A stretch of DNA of 64,000 bases from Hephaestia sp. MAHUQ-44 (GTDB taxonomy: Bacteria; Pseudomonadota; Alphaproteobacteria; Sphingomonadales; Sphingomonadaceae), in assembly GCF_023806085.1 (NCBI RefSeq), contig NZ_JAMSLX010000015.1, forward strand, positions 1 through 64,000, written 5' to 3'. How positions within the stretch are numbered: the first letter of the stretch is position 1; each line of letters opens with the position of its first letter. The position numbers and the translations under genes are program-made. Of this stretch, positions 8,589 through 19,262 are shown piece after piece. The notes under the pieces are model-generated. The model ran no database searches. It was given only the letters and a program-made list of their open reading frames with translations, and was not told the DNA's origin.

Positions 8589-10325
8589 ATGATGCTGTTT
8601 CGCCTGATCGCCGCCGCGTTGCTGTGCCTGTCGAGCGCCGCGGCGCAGGCGCAGGGTTTCCTCCATACGCGTGATACCGAGATCGTCGACGGCGACGGCA
8701 ACCCGGTGCTGTTGCGCGGGATGGGGCTGGGCGGCTGGATGCTCCAGGAAGGCTATATGCTGGGGCTGGGTGATCTTGAAAAGGGCCAGCAGCATGTCAT
8801 CCGGCGGCACATCGCCGACCTGATCGGGGCTGATCGCACCGCCGATTTCTATCGCGCGTGGCTCGATCATTACATCACCAAGGCCGATGTCGATGCGATG
8901 GGGCGCTGGGGCTTCAATTCGATCCGGCTGCCGCTCCATTACAACCTCCTGCTCGATGATACGGCGCCGGTCGGTACTGACCGCTGGCAAGAGGAAGGGT
9001 TCGCGCGGATTGACGCGCTGGTCGCCTGGGCGCGCGCCAACCGGATGTACGTCATCCTCGATCTGCACGCTGCACCAGGCGGGCAGGGGAGCGATCTGCC
9101 GATCGCCGACCGCGATCCGGGCGTGCCGTCTTTGTGGGATAGCGCCGAAAACCAGCGCCGTACCGTCGCCTTGTGGGGCAAGCTCGCCGCGCGTTATGCC
9201 GACGAGCCGTGGATCGGCGGCTACGACATCCTCAACGAGCCCAATTGGGATTTTGACGGCGAGGGCGGCGGGCATGGCTGCAAGGAACAACGCAACGCCC
9301 CGCTGACGGCGCTGCTCAAGCGCATCACGCATGCGATCCGCGCGGTCGATCGACAGCATCTGATCGTGATCGAGGGCAATTGCTGGGGCAATAATTATGC
9401 CGGGATGTTGCCGGCGTGGGACGACAATATGGTGTTGAGCTTCCACAAATATTGGAACCGCAACACCGACGCCGAACTCGCCGACATTCTGGCCTTGCGC
9501 GACACATATCGAATACCCGTCTGGCTCGGCGAATCGGGCGAAAATTCAAACGTCTGGTTCCGCGACGCGATTGCGTTGGTCGAGCGCCATGGCATCGGCT
9601 GGTCATGGTGGCCGCTCAAGAAGATCGGTTTCAACAACCCGCTCGAAATTGCGCCCAATCCGGGATGGAAAAAGCTTGTCGATTACTGGCTGCACAATGG
9701 CGCGCGTCCGACCCGTGCCGAAGCGGAGCAGGCATTGATGCGCCTTGCCACGCACGACATCGCCTTCGCGAACAACATCCAGCACCCCGACGTCATCGAC
9801 GCGATGTTTCGGTTGCCGCATTCGGATCGCGCGATTCCCTTCGTGCCGCACTGGTTTGGCGCGGCCCCGCTGACGATCGCGGCGGTCGATTACGACATGG
9901 GCCCCGCGGGGGTGGCCTATCACGACCGCGTCGACGCCAATTACCATATCGCGACCGGCGGTGGACGCGCCGCATGGAACGACGGCCGCACCTATCGCAA
10001 CGACGGCGTCGACATCGCTCGCGACGCCGATGGCGCACCGTTCGTCGATCATTTCGAGGCCGGCGAGTGGCTGCACTTCACGATCAGCGCTGCGCAAGGC
10101 GGCCCCACGCGACTGGTGCTCACCGGCAGCGCGATCCGACCGGCAACACTCGGCGTGGAGGTCAACGGTGGGTCAGAAAAGTCTATCGCGATGCGCGCTG
10201 CGCGCGGCTGGGCGACGACGCAGCCAATCGAGGTGGCGCTGCTCCCCGGCATCAACCGCGTGAAGATCGCGGTGAAGGACGGCGATATCCGGCTCCGGAC
10301 GCTGCGTCTGGAGCCGATACCCTAA
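8589..10325 (+). CDS. Secreted GH5 glycoside hydrolase with C-terminal CBM-like domain
   Basis: 578 residues. The signal peptide is about 1-21 (MMLFRLIAAALLCLSSAAAQA). The GH5 barrel spans about 25-375, with the acid/base in DILNEPNW (Glu217) and the nucleophile in WLGESGEN (Glu315). Residues about 440-578 form a beta-rich module with AYHDRVDANYH and YRNDGVDIAR, resembling CBM6-like carbohydrate-binding domains. GH5 enzymes act on beta-glucans, mannans and related polymers; the substrate is not readable here. A second Met at 8592 is an alternative start. Confidence 0.88.
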   Translation: MMLFRLIAAALLCLSSAAAQAQGFLHTRDTEIVDGDGNPVLLRGMGLGGWMLQEGYMLGLGDLEKGQQHVIRRHIADLIGADRTADFYRAWLDHYITKADVDAMGRWGFNSIRLPLHYNLLLDDTAPVGTDRWQEEGFARIDALVAWARANRMYVILDLHAAPGGQGSDLPIADRDPGVPSLWDSAENQRRTVALWGKLAARYADEPWIGGYDILNEPNWDFDGEGGGHGCKEQRNAPLTALLKRITHAIRAVDRQHLIVIEGNCWGNNYAGMLPAWDDNMVLSFHKYWNRNTDAELADILALRDTYRIPVWLGESGENSNVWFRDAIALVERHGIGWSWWPLKKIGFNNPLEIAPNPGWKKLVDYWLHNGARPTRAEAEQALMRLATHDIAFANNIQHPDVIDAMFRLPHSDRAIPFVPHWFGAAPLTIAAVDYDMGPAGVAYHDRVDANYHIATGGGRAAWNDGRTYRNDGVDIARDADGAPFVDHFEAGEWLHFTISAAQGGPTRLVLTGSAIRPATLGVEVNGGSEKSIAMRAARGWATTQPIEVALLPGINRVKIAVKDGDIRLRTLRLEPIP

Positions 10326-10328
10326 CCT

Positions 10329-12425
10329 TTAAGCCAGCGTGCGGACGCTCGGTTCACGGTCCCAGAAGCGTTTGGTTGCTGCCTTGACGAAAGCGTCGCC
10401 AAGATCGGTCACGCCCGCGTCTGGCTTCACCCCCGCTTTGTCGAGCAACGGCCTGGCATCCGGATTGTGGCCGATCGCCTTGAGGTGACCAAAAGCGTCC
10501 ATCGCGAATTGCACCGCAGCCCCATCGTCCAGCAAGGTCTCGATCGCTTTGGGCGCCAGCAGGATCGCGACCGCATCGAACAATTGCGAGGGTGAACCCG
10601 CAAGTTGACCATCGGGTTTGACGGCTTTGCCGTCGGACAGCGTGATCCCATTGACCTTGGGCGCGACAACGAAGCACCTGCCGCCCGCCTTGGTAATCGC
10701 GGCCTGTACCGCCTTGAAGAGGCCGGCATCGCTGCCGTCGGCGATCAGCACGCCGACTTGCCGCCCCTGAAGCGTCGGCTTCATGTTCTTGTGGATCGAC
10801 AGCGCGTCCGAAGGCTTCATGTCGAACGGCGCGCGTGCGGCCTCGGCCTTTTTGGGGAGCGGAATGCCAAGGCCGTCGGCGACGCGCTTCGCCAAATCGT
10901 CATCGACGTTGCGCAGATTCGCGACCATTCGTGACTGCACGTGCTCGAGTTGCACTTTGGACAGTTCGAACACGAACGCCGACGCGATATGCGCGCGCTC
11001 GCTGTCGGTCTGCGATATCCAGAACAGCCGCGCCTGGCTGTAGTGGTCGGCGAACAATTCGGGGCGGACGCGCAGCTTCTCCCCCGTCTCGTCATGATCG
11101 GTGCGGCCGGTAAAGGTGGTAAAACCCGTCGCCGGGCATTCGCGCGGTCCGCCTTCCTCGCCGTGCTCGGCAAGGCTGTTGGGTTCGTAATTGGCCCGAC
11201 CCTTGGGTAGTTGCGTCTGCATCATGCCGTCGCGCTGGAAGTTCATCACCGGGCATTTGGGCGCGTTGATCGGGATCTGATGGAAATTGGCGGTGCCGAG
11301 CCGCGATTTCTGTGTGTCGAGATAGCTGAACAGCCGCCCTTGCAGCAGCGGATCGTTGGTGAAATCGATTCCGGGCACGATATTCGCGGGGCAGAACGCG
11401 GCCTGCTCGGTCTCAGCGAAGAAATTGTCAGGGTTCCGATCGAGCACCATCCGCCCGACACGCCGCACGGGCACATCCTCCTCGGGAATCAATTTGGTGG
11501 GATCGAGCACGTCATAAGGCTGGGCGTCGGCGAATTTCTGGTCGAACACCTGCAAGCCCAGTTCCCATTCGGGATAGTCGCCGCCGTCGATCGCCTCGCG
11601 CAGGTCGCGGCGGTGATAATCGTTGTCGGCCGCCTGCAATTTCAACGCCTCGTCCCAGACGGTCGATTGCATCCCCAATTTGGGCTTCCAGTGGAATTTG
11701 ACGAAATGTTCCTTCCCCGCCGCGTTCACCATGCGGAAGGTGTGGACGCCGAACGCCTCGATCATCCGCAGCGAGCGTGGAATGGCGCGATCGGACATCG
11801 CCCACATCAGCATATGCGTCGATTCGGGCATCAGCGACGCCCAATCCCAGAAGGTGTCGTGCGCGCTGCCGGCTTGCGGGTAGCCGCGGTCGGCCTCCAT
11901 TTTTACCGCGTGGACCAGATCGGGGAATTTGATCGCATCCTGGATGAAGAACACCGGGATGTTGTTGCCGACCAGATCCCAATTGCCCTCCTTGGTGTAG
12001 AATTTTACCGCAAAGCCGCGCACGTCGCGCGGCGTATCGACCGATCCCGCGCCGCCGGCCACGGTGGACATACGGATGAACAGCGGCGTCTTCTCGCCCT
12101 TGCGCTGGAACAGATCGGCTTTGGTGATGTCCGACAGGCTGTCATAAAGCTCGAAATAGCCGTGCGCTGCGCTGCCGCGAGCATGGACGATTCGTTCGGG
12201 AATGCGTTCGTGATCGAAGTGGAAAATCTTCTCGCGCAGCGCGAAATCTTCCAGCAATGTCGCGCCACGCATGCCAGATTTCAGGCTGTTTTGGTTGTCG
12301 GATATACGGATACCCTGATCGGTGGTCAGATGGTGGATGCCATCGTGCGGACCGCCTTCGGGTATGTGTTGATGGGTCTCGCCGCCCTTGCCGCGCGACG
12401 TCTCGAACTGTTTGCTGGCCGCCAT
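10329..12425 (-). CDS. katE: Large-subunit catalase HPII
   Basis: 698 residues, a clade 2 monofunctional haem catalase that breaks down hydrogen peroxide. The catalytic His81 lies in [14 protein letters not shown], the haem-ligand region is [14 protein letters not shown], and residues from about 540 form the extra flavodoxin/DJ-1-like domain of HPII ([13 protein letters not shown]). GGAGAAAGACG lies before the start. Divergent from the MaoC-like gene across about 200 bases. In alphaproteobacteria such catalases are often under general stress control, but no clear EcfG-type promoter could be assigned. Confidence 0.96.
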   Translation of the reverse strand: MAASKQFETSRGKGGETHQHIPEGGPHDGIHHLTTDQGIRISDNQNSLKSGMRGATLLEDFALREKIFHFDHERIPERIVHARGSAAHGYFELYDSLSDITKADLFQRKGEKTPLFIRMSTVAGGAGSVDTPRDVRGFAVKFYTKEGNWDLVGNNIPVFFIQDAIKFPDLVHAVKMEADRGYPQAGSAHDTFWDWASLMPESTHMLMWAMSDRAIPRSLRMIEAFGVHTFRMVNAAGKEHFVKFHWKPKLGMQSTVWDEALKLQAADNDYHRRDLREAIDGGDYPEWELGLQVFDQKFADAQPYDVLDPTKLIPEEDVPVRRVGRMVLDRNPDNFFAETEQAAFCPANIVPGIDFTNDPLLQGRLFSYLDTQKSRLGTANFHQIPINAPKCPVMNFQRDGMMQTQLPKGRANYEPNSLAEHGEEGGPRECPATGFTTFTGRTDHDETGEKLRVRPELFADHYSQARLFWISQTDSERAHIASAFVFELSKVQLEHVQSRMVANLRNVDDDLAKRVADGLGIPLPKKAEAARAPFDMKPSDALSIHKNMKPTLQGRQVGVLIADGSDAGLFKAVQAAITKAGGRCFVVAPKVNGITLSDGKAVKPDGQLAGSPSQLFDAVAILLAPKAIETLLDDGAAVQFAMDAFGHLKAIGHNPDARPLLDKAGVKPDAGVTDLGDAFVKAATKRFWDREPSVRTLA

Positions 12426-12633
12426 CGTCTTTCTCCGATCAGGTTACGGAAACGATCGCTGCTTGCGGCCTCGATCTGCCCCATCCGGCGATTGCGACGG
12501 GTGACGATCGGGGAGCCTTTTCCGGCTGCGAGAGCAGCACGCTTCTTCAGGCGGACAACCATCCGCCGGGCATTCGGTTCATTATCCTCTCAGGCATTCC
12601 TCCGCCCGAGACATGCGGCTACAGGACCGGCCA

Positions 12634-13545
12634 ATGCCCTTGCGGCATTGGGGACAACGAAATGGTAGCGATGCGGTGATCGAAAAACTGGATGTGGGCC
12701 ATCTTCGGACATGGATCGGTGGCGAGGAGGTCGCCGAAGAGCAATTGACGCCCGCGCTGGTCCAGCGCTTCCAGGCGACCTTCGATCTTGCCGGGCTGCC
12801 TCCGCAACCAGGCGACATCGCGCCGCGCCTGATTCACTTCTGCCTTTGCCAGCCCGCTGCTCCCACCGGCGCATTGGGTGAAGACGGGCATCCCGCTCGC
12901 GGCGGATTCCTGCCGCCAGTCCCCTTGCCGCGCCGGATGTGGGCGGGGAGCGACATCCGTTTTTCCGGCGACCTGCGCGTGGGCGATCTTGTCCGGCGTC
13001 GGTCGCGTGTCGCCGATGTCGTGGTCAAGCAAGGGCGCAGCGGGCTGTTGTGCTTCGTTACCGTCGATCATCATATCGACAGCGCGGGCACAATGCGGGT
13101 CGAGGACCGGCAGACGATCGTCTATCGCGCTGCGGACACTGCGGGCGCACCGGCAGCACCAGTCGAGGATGTCGCCCCGACTGGCGTCGTCGCAGAGACC
13201 GTGGATCCGACGCCAACGCTGTTGTTCCGCTACTCGGCGCTGACCTTCAACGGGCACCGTATCCACTACGATCACCCTCATGTGACCGAGAGCGAGGGCT
13301 ATCCCGGCCTCATCGTCCACGGGCCGTTACAGGCGACGCTGCTGCTCCAGTTCGCGACCCGGCAACGGGACGGTATCCCGCCCGATCGGTTCATTTTCCG
13401 TGGCCAGTCACCGTTGTTCGATGGCACGCCCTTCGTCCTGCATGCCGGCGCGGCCGAGGCCGACACCATGCAGCTCTGGACAGCCCGCAGCGCCGGACCG
13501 ATCGCCCTGATCGCCGACGCAAGTTGGCAATCCGGCGCTGGCTGA
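12634..13545 (+). CDS. MaoC-like double-hotdog acyl-CoA hydratase (mesaconyl-/3-methylfumaryl-CoA hydratase type)
   Basis: 303 residues from this start. The N-terminal half is the FAS1-like dehydratase hotdog (LTPALVQRF... near LAGLPPQPGD) and the C-terminal half a MaoC hotdog with FRYSALTFNGHRIHYDHPH and YPGLIVHGPLQATLLLQF. This architecture matches hydratases such as mesaconyl-C4-CoA or 3-methylfumaryl-CoA hydratase; the substrate is inferred. The start at 12634 has AGGA 7 bases upstream, but family similarity starts near the GTG at 12676, so the N terminus is uncertain. Confidence 0.8.
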   Translation: MPLRHWGQRNGSDAVIEKLDVGHLRTWIGGEEVAEEQLTPALVQRFQATFDLAGLPPQPGDIAPRLIHFCLCQPAAPTGALGEDGHPARGGFLPPVPLPRRMWAGSDIRFSGDLRVGDLVRRRSRVADVVVKQGRSGLLCFVTVDHHIDSAGTMRVEDRQTIVYRAADTAGAPAAPVEDVAPTGVVAETVDPTPTLLFRYSALTFNGHRIHYDHPHVTESEGYPGLIVHGPLQATLLLQFATRQRDGIPPDRFIFRGQSPLFDGTPFVLHAGAAEADTMQLWTARSAGPIALIADASWQSGAG

Positions 13546-13567
13546 TGCGGGCTGTCCGTCGCGGCGA

Positions 13568-16500
13568 TCAGCGGGCCCCGATCTCCATCGCTTCGTCCAT
13601 CTGCACGGGCGGTGCGGCGGCCTCGCGCTGCCCATAACGGGCATAGAGCGTCGGCAGCACGAACAGCGTGAGCAAGGTGGCCGAGATGAGCCCGCCGATT
13701 ACCACGGTAGCGAGCGGTTTCTGTACCTCGGCGCCCGCGCCGGTTGCGATCGCCATCGGCACGAAACCCAGACTTGCCACCAGCGCGGTCATCACCACCG
13801 GCCTCAGGCGCATCATCGCCCCGTCGCGCGCGGCCTGCGTGCGCGCCATCCCGCGTGCCATCAGCGTCTGGATCGATGTCACCATCACCAGCCCGTTCAG
13901 GACCGCGATCCCTGACAGGGCGATGAACCCCACCGCCGCCGAGATCGAGAACGGCATCCCACGCAGGAACAGCGCCAGCACGCCGCCCCCCAGTGCCAGC
14001 GGAACCCCGGTGAACACGATCGCCGCATCGCGTACGCTCCGCAGCGCGCTGTAGAGCAGCAACAGGATCAGCGCGAAACAGGCGGGAACGACCAGCATCA
14101 GCCGCTTGGTCGCCGATTGGAGATTCTCGAACTGTCCGCCCCATTCGAGATATTCGTCGGCCGGCAGCCGCACCTCCTTGTCGATCCGCTGCTGCGCGTC
14201 GGCGACCACGCTGACGACATCGCGGCCGCGCACATTGGCCTGCACGACGACGCGCCGCTTGCCGTTTTCGCGGCTGATCTGATTGGGGCCATCGGTAACG
14301 CCGATCGCCGCGACGCTCTGAAGCGGCACGAAGCCGCCGTCAGGCAGCGGCACTGGTACCTGGCCGAGCGTCTGAAGATCGGCGCGTGCGGCATCCGAGA
14401 GGCGGATCGTCACGGCAAAGCGGCGGTCGCCTTCGAAGATCACCCCGGCATCACGCCCGCCGATCGCAGCGGAAACCGTATCCTGAACGGTCTGCGCGGT
14501 AATGCCCAGCCGTGCCATCATGTCGCGGCGGGGGCGGATGTCGAGCATCGGCAAGCCCTCGGTCTGCTCGACGCGAACATCGGTGGCGCCGTCGGTCTGG
14601 CGCAGGATCGCGGCGACGGCATTGGCAGTGGCGTTCATTGCATCGGAATCGTCGCCGAACACCTTGACCGCGATGTCACCCCGCACGCCCGCGATCAGTT
14701 CGTTGAACCGCATCTGGATCGGCTGGCTGATCTCATAGGCCCCGCCCGGTATGCCATCGAGCACGCGTTCGACCTTGGCGATCAACGCGGCCTTGGGCAG
14801 CCGCCGGTCGGGCCATTCGGCGCGCGGCTTCATGACGATGAACGTATCCGAGATGTTGGGCGGCATCGGATCGGAGGCGAGTTCGGCCGTGCCCGTTTTC
14901 GAGAATACGAACTTGACTTCGGGCAATGTGCCGATCGCGCGTTCGATCCGCGATTGCATCGCCTGGCTCTGATCGACCGAGGTTCCCGGAATGCGGAGCA
15001 TCTGGGCGGTCAGATCGCCTTCATCGAGCTGCGGCAGGAATTCCTGCCCGAGCAGCGAGAAGAGCGCGATGGCGGCGGCGAAACTGCCGATCCCGATCCC
15101 CAGCGTCAGCGTCGGCCGCTTCATCGCGCGATCGATGCCCGGCTCATATTTGCGCGTGAGCCAGGCCATGATGCGCCCTTCTTTCTCCGCCACCGGCTTC
15201 GACAGCCAGATGGCGAGCATCGCGGGCACGAAGGTCAGCGACAGGACGAAGGCGCAGGCGAGCGCGATGATGACGGTCAGCGCCATCGGCGTGAAGGTTT
15301 TTCCCTCGATGCCCGTCAGCATCAGCAGCGGGACATAGACGAGCATGATGATCGCCTGCCCGAATACCGATGGCCGGATCATCTCGCGCGCGGCCTGCGC
15401 CACGACCGACAGCCGCTCGTCATGCGCCAATGTGCGCCCGTATTGATGCTGACGTTCGGCGATCCGGCGCAGCGCATTCTCGACGATGATAACCGCGCCA
15501 TCGACGATCAGGCCGAAATCGAGCGCCCCCAGGCTCATCAGATTCGCCGAGACACCGCCTCTGAGCATCCCGAAACTGGCGAGCAACATCGTCAACGGGA
15601 TCACCAGCGCCGCGATCAGCGCCGCCCGGAAATTGCCGAGCAGCGCGAACAGCACGACGACCACCAGCAACGCGCCTTCGCTGAGGTTTTTCGCCACCGT
15701 CTTGATCGTCGAATTGACCAGCGCGGTGCGATCAAGCACCGGCTGGACCACGATATCGGTGGGCAGCGAGGCATTGATCTCCTCGAGCCGCTCGGCCACC
15801 GCCAAGGCGACCGCGCGGCTGTTTTCACCGATCCGCATCACGGCGGTCCCGACGACGACTTCCTGACCGTTTTCGGAGGCCGAGCCGTAGCGGATGGCCT
15901 GACCGATGCGGATTTGCGCGACCTGATCGAGCCTGATCGGTACGCCGTCGCGCGTGGCGATGACAGTGTCCGCGAGTTCCTGCGCGTTGCGGATGCGGGC
16001 GTCGGATCGCACCGCAAGACCTTCGCCGCCGCGATCGATCACGCCCGCGCCGACTCCGACATTGTTTTCCTCCAGCGCGCGGGCGAGATCGCTGAGGTTG
16101 ATGCCCAGCGCGGCGAGGCGCTGGACGTCGGGGATCACCTGAAACTCCTTCACATAGCCGCCGATCGTGTCCACCCCGGCAAGGCCGGGCGTGTTCTTGA
16201 GCAGCGGCGCGACGATCCAGTCCTGCGTCGTGCGCAGATAGGTCGCCTTGTCGGCCTCGCTGATCAACCGCTCGCCCTCGGGGGTGATGTAGCTGCCGTC
16301 GGGCTGGATGCCGGGTTCGCCGGGCTTGTGCCGGTCTTCGCGGCGATGCTGGAGGTGGACGGTCCACATATAGACTTCGCCGAGTCCGGTGGCGATCGGC
16401 CCCATTTCGGGCGTCACCCCGTCGGGCAGGCTCGCTTCGGCGATCCGCAGGCGCTCGGCAACCTGCTGGCGGGCGAAATAGATGTCGGTGGCGTCGGTGA

Positions 16501-16789
16501 AGACCGCCGTGATCTGCGCAAAGCCGTTGCGGCTGAGCGATCGGGTGTGATCGAGCCCGGGAACGCCTGCGAGCGCGGTTTCGATCGCGAAAGCGACCTG
16601 CTTTTCCACCAGTTCGGGGGAGAGGGCAGGCGCGCGGACGTTCACCTGCACCTGGTTGTTGGTGATATCGGGCACGGCGTCGATCGGTAACTGGCTGATC
16701 GCCCAGCCGCCGATCGTGGCGGCGATGAGCGTCATCAGCAGGACGAACCAGCGCCGTTCGACGGAGAGGGTGACGATACGATCGATCAT
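13568..16789 (-). CDS. czcA: Heavy-metal efflux RND pump, CzcA type
   Basis: 1073 residues. Proton-driven inner-membrane pump that exports divalent metals through CzcB and CzcC. The charged signature in the fourth membrane segment, DFGLIVDGAVIIVEN (Asp424, Asp430, Glu437), is that of the Zn/Co/Cd/Ni group rather than Cu/Ag pumps. RND symmetry is clear, with two sets of six membrane segments and two large periplasmic loops. The first loop has an extra hydrophilic insert near residues 150-185 (HKPGEPGIQPDGSYITPEG). Last gene of the operon, 3 bases after czcB. Confidence 0.95.
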   Translation of the reverse strand: MIDRIVTLSVERRWFVLLMTLIAATIGGWAISQLPIDAVPDITNNQVQVNVRAPALSPELVEKQVAFAIETALAGVPGLDHTRSLSRNGFAQITAVFTDATDIYFARQQVAERLRIAEASLPDGVTPEMGPIATGLGEVYMWTVHLQHRREDRHKPGEPGIQPDGSYITPEGERLISEADKATYLRTTQDWIVAPLLKNTPGLAGVDTIGGYVKEFQVIPDVQRLAALGINLSDLARALEENNVGVGAGVIDRGGEGLAVRSDARIRNAQELADTVIATRDGVPIRLDQVAQIRIGQAIRYGSASENGQEVVVGTAVMRIGENSRAVALAVAERLEEINASLPTDIVVQPVLDRTALVNSTIKTVAKNLSEGALLVVVVLFALLGNFRAALIAALVIPLTMLLASFGMLRGGVSANLMSLGALDFGLIVDGAVIIVENALRRIAERQHQYGRTLAHDERLSVVAQAAREMIRPSVFGQAIIMLVYVPLLMLTGIEGKTFTPMALTVIIALACAFVLSLTFVPAMLAIWLSKPVAEKEGRIMAWLTRKYEPGIDRAMKRPTLTLGIGIGSFAAAIALFSLLGQEFLPQLDEGDLTAQMLRIPGTSVDQSQAMQSRIERAIGTLPEVKFVFSKTGTAELASDPMPPNISDTFIVMKPRAEWPDRRLPKAALIAKVERVLDGIPGGAYEISQPIQMRFNELIAGVRGDIAVKVFGDDSDAMNATANAVAAILRQTDGATDVRVEQTEGLPMLDIRPRRDMMARLGITAQTVQDTVSAAIGGRDAGVIFEGDRRFAVTIRLSDAARADLQTLGQVPVPLPDGGFVPLQSVAAIGVTDGPNQISRENGKRRVVVQANVRGRDVVSVVADAQQRIDKEVRLPADEYLEWGGQFENLQSATKRLMLVVPACFALILLLLYSALRSVRDAAIVFTGVPLALGGGVLALFLRGMPFSISAAVGFIALSGIAVLNGLVMVTSIQTLMARGMARTQAARDGAMMRLRPVVMTALVASLGFVPMAIATGAGAEVQKPLATVVIGGLISATLLTLFVLPTLYARYGQREAAAPPVQMDEAMEIGAR

Positions 16790-16792
16790 CGA

Positions 16793-17944
16793 TCAATGCC
16801 CCCCGTGTTCGGCATCGCCCTTGCCGAGTTCGGCCTTGAGCGTGAAGCTGCCGTTGCCCGCGATTTGCTCATCGCCGGAAAGCCCCGAGGTGACGACGAC
16901 ATGGTCACCGCTCGGCTGGCCGAGTGTGACGGTCACGGCCTTGAACCCGTTTTGGGTGCGCACGAAAACGTGGGGGCGCCCCTCGATCGTCTGGACCGCG
17001 AGCGAAGGAACGAGCACTCGCGCGCCGCTGGTCGTCTCGGGCGTGCTGATCGAGGCCGTCACGGGCTCGCCGACGCGCCACTGGCCCGCGCGATTGTCGA
17101 TGGCGGCGATCGCGGTGACGAGCCGGCTGGTCTCGTCGAGCACCGGCGATACGAAGCTGATCTGTGCCGCCGAGCGCCGGTCGCCCGACACCACGTCCAC
17201 CGTCGCCCCCGGTTTGACGTGCCCGGCATCGGCCGGCGAGAGCGCCATCGTGACCGCGACACGCGAGAGATCGGCAACGCGGAACAATTCCGCATCGGCC
17301 GCGACCGTCTGGCCAAGCGTCACGCTGCGTGACGTGATCTGGCCATCGATCGGCGCGGCGATGCCAAGGCGATTGAAATCGCCGCCACCCGCACCGGCCG
17401 CCGACAGTTGTTGCTGGGCGAGGCGCAGCGCAATCCCGGCTTCGGTGGCGGCGGTGCGTGCGGCGATCACATCCTGTTCAGGCGACACGCGTTCGGCAAA
17501 CAGGCGCTCCTCGCGGCGCAAATTGGATTGCGCCAGCGCCAGCCGCGCACGCGCGGCCTCGATCTCGGCCTTGAGCGAGGCGGCCTCGCGGCTCTCGATC
17601 ACGGCCAGCGTCTCACCGCGCCCCACGCTTTGGCCCAGATTGCGGTTGAGCGTGACGATACGTCCCCCGATCGCCGCCGACACGACGTGCGTCTTTTGCG
17701 GATCGCCCTCGATCGTCGCCGGAAGCGTCAGCATCCCGCCACCGGTCGTCGTCGGTCGCACGATCTCGATTCCCGCCGCGGCGATCTGCTGGGGTGTCAG
17801 GTCGATCACGCCTTCTTGTTCGGCGTGGCCGGCCTCTTCAATCGTGGCGTTGTCGGGCGCGGCGTCCTGGCCGGTGCAGCCCGACGCGACCAGCGCGGCG
17901 AGGGTCAGCGGCAGTGCCGCCTTGAAAATGGTGTTCATGGTCAT
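16793..17944 (-). CDS. czcB: RND efflux periplasmic adaptor, CzcB type
   Basis: 383 residues. A lipoprotein signal with ALVASGC puts the lipidated Cys at 23. A membrane-fusion protein follows: a barrel/lipoyl half (MLTLPATIEGDPQKTHVVSA), a helical hairpin (about 130-200) and a second lipoyl half (APIDGQITSRSVTLGQ), then a C-terminal barrel. It joins CzcA to CzcC. The ATG overlaps the czcC stop by ATGA, indicating translational coupling. A second Met two codons in is an alternative start. Confidence 0.93.
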   Translation of the reverse strand: MTMNTIFKAALPLTLAALVASGCTGQDAAPDNATIEEAGHAEQEGVIDLTPQQIAAAGIEIVRPTTTGGGMLTLPATIEGDPQKTHVVSAAIGGRIVTLNRNLGQSVGRGETLAVIESREAASLKAEIEAARARLALAQSNLRREERLFAERVSPEQDVIAARTAATEAGIALRLAQQQLSAAGAGGGDFNRLGIAAPIDGQITSRSVTLGQTVAADAELFRVADLSRVAVTMALSPADAGHVKPGATVDVVSGDRRSAAQISFVSPVLDETSRLVTAIAAIDNRAGQWRVGEPVTASISTPETTSGARVLVPSLAVQTIEGRPHVFVRTQNGFKAVTVTLGQPSGDHVVVTSGLSGDEQIAGNGSFTLKAELGKGDAEHGGH

Positions 17945-19200
17945 TGATCCTGGATCGGCGCGCGCGCGGTGAGGCGGTCGAGCTGCGCTTGCGCGATATG
18001 GTATGCGAGCAAGGCGTCGATCGCGGCCGTCCGCGTCTCGGCGAGTGTGCGCTCGGCATCGAGCAGGTCGAGCTGGCCGAACTTGCCTTCGCGATAACCG
18101 ATGCGGGCGATGCGGGCGCTCTCCTCGGCCGCGCGCAGCGCCGGTCCGCTGGCGGTCGCTGCGGTCGTGGCGGCATTGGCGGCATCGGCCCGCGCGCGGG
18201 CGATCGCCTGATCGACCTCGATCGCGGTCGCGCGGCGCAACGCCTCGGCACGCTGGTGTTCGGCCGTGGCCTCCGCCAATGCGGCCTTGCCGTTATCGAA
18301 CACCGGGATCGGGATCGACAGGCTGAACATCGCTGCGGTGTCGCTGGTTGCCTCAAACCGACGCGCACCCGCGCTCAGCGTCAGGTCGGGCACGCGATGC
18401 GATCGCGCGAGCCGAACCCCGGCATCAGCCGTCGCGAGATCGGCCTCGGCAGCCGCCAGCGTGAGCGTGCCGCGACTGTCGATCGGAGCGCCTGGGCCAT
18501 GACCGGAGGGCACGTGCGCGAACCATGCCATGTCGAGTGGTGCCGTGACCGGTTGCCCGATCAGCCGCGCGAGCGTGAAGCGCGCGACATCGGCAAGCCG
18601 CGCAGCCCGCTCGACCGCGGCATCGGCGTTGAGCCGTGCCACGGCCGCGCGCTGGATTTCGATCGGCGATGCACGCCCGGCCCGCACGCGAACGTCCGCG
18701 CCACGCAGCCACTCAGCCGCAAGAACCGCCTGATCGCGCGCGGTTTCTAGCCGCCGCTCCGCAGCGATCAACTCGGCATAAGCGGTGATGACGGCGCGCC
18801 GCAGATCGGCCTGTGCGATCGCAGCCGCAACGGCGGCTCGATCGGAACACGCATCGGCAACCGCGATCCGCGCCGATCGCTTGCCGCCACGTTCGATCGG
18901 CAGGACAAGTGAGGCGGTCGTTTCGAGGCTCTCGATATCGCGATAGGGGCCGGTGCCCACGATGTTCTCGGCATCGACGGTAACGCTGGGGTTGGGGCGC
19001 AGCGCCGCGATCCGCTGCCCTGCCGCCGCCGCGCGACGGTCCGCCGCCGCCGCGTCAAGCGACGGAGAGGCGGCGCCGGCCAGGTCGAGTGCGTGCTCGA
19101 GGGTGAGCAAAGCGCCTGCTGCGGCAGGCGGCGTATTTTGCGCCTGCGCCATACCGGCGCACGACGCCGCAGCCAGCAAGGCCGCGATTAATCGATGCAT
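17941..19200 (-). CDS. czcC: Outer-membrane efflux channel, CzcC (TolC family)
   Basis: 419 residues with a signal peptide at 1-20 (MHRLIAALLAAASCAGMAQA). Two repeated TolC-type helical regions follow: long Ala/Arg/Leu helices with an outer-membrane strand segment in each half. It forms the exit duct for the CzcBA pump. It comes first in czcC-czcB-czcA order and overlaps czcB by 4 bases. The upstream small His-rich gene runs the same way. Confidence 0.9.
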   Translation of the reverse strand: MHRLIAALLAAASCAGMAQAQNTPPAAAGALLTLEHALDLAGAASPSLDAAAADRRAAAAGQRIAALRPNPSVTVDAENIVGTGPYRDIESLETTASLVLPIERGGKRSARIAVADACSDRAAVAAAIAQADLRRAVITAYAELIAAERRLETARDQAVLAAEWLRGADVRVRAGRASPIEIQRAAVARLNADAAVERAARLADVARFTLARLIGQPVTAPLDMAWFAHVPSGHGPGAPIDSRGTLTLAAAEADLATADAGVRLARSHRVPDLTLSAGARRFEATSDTAAMFSLSIPIPVFDNGKAALAEATAEHQRAEALRRATAIEVDQAIARARADAANAATTAATASGPALRAAEESARIARIGYREGKFGQLDLLDAERTLAETRTAAIDALLAYHIAQAQLDRLTARAPIQDQ

Positions 19201-19262
19201 GATGAAAGAACTCCTGACGGTTCAAACCAGCCCGCGCATCGGCGCAGGCGAGCGGAGGACCG

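Noticed and set aside
12426..12633. EcfG-type general stress promoter for katE in the divergent gap.
   Set aside because: No GGAAC and CGTT pair with about 16-17 bases between them was found on the minus strand in this gap.
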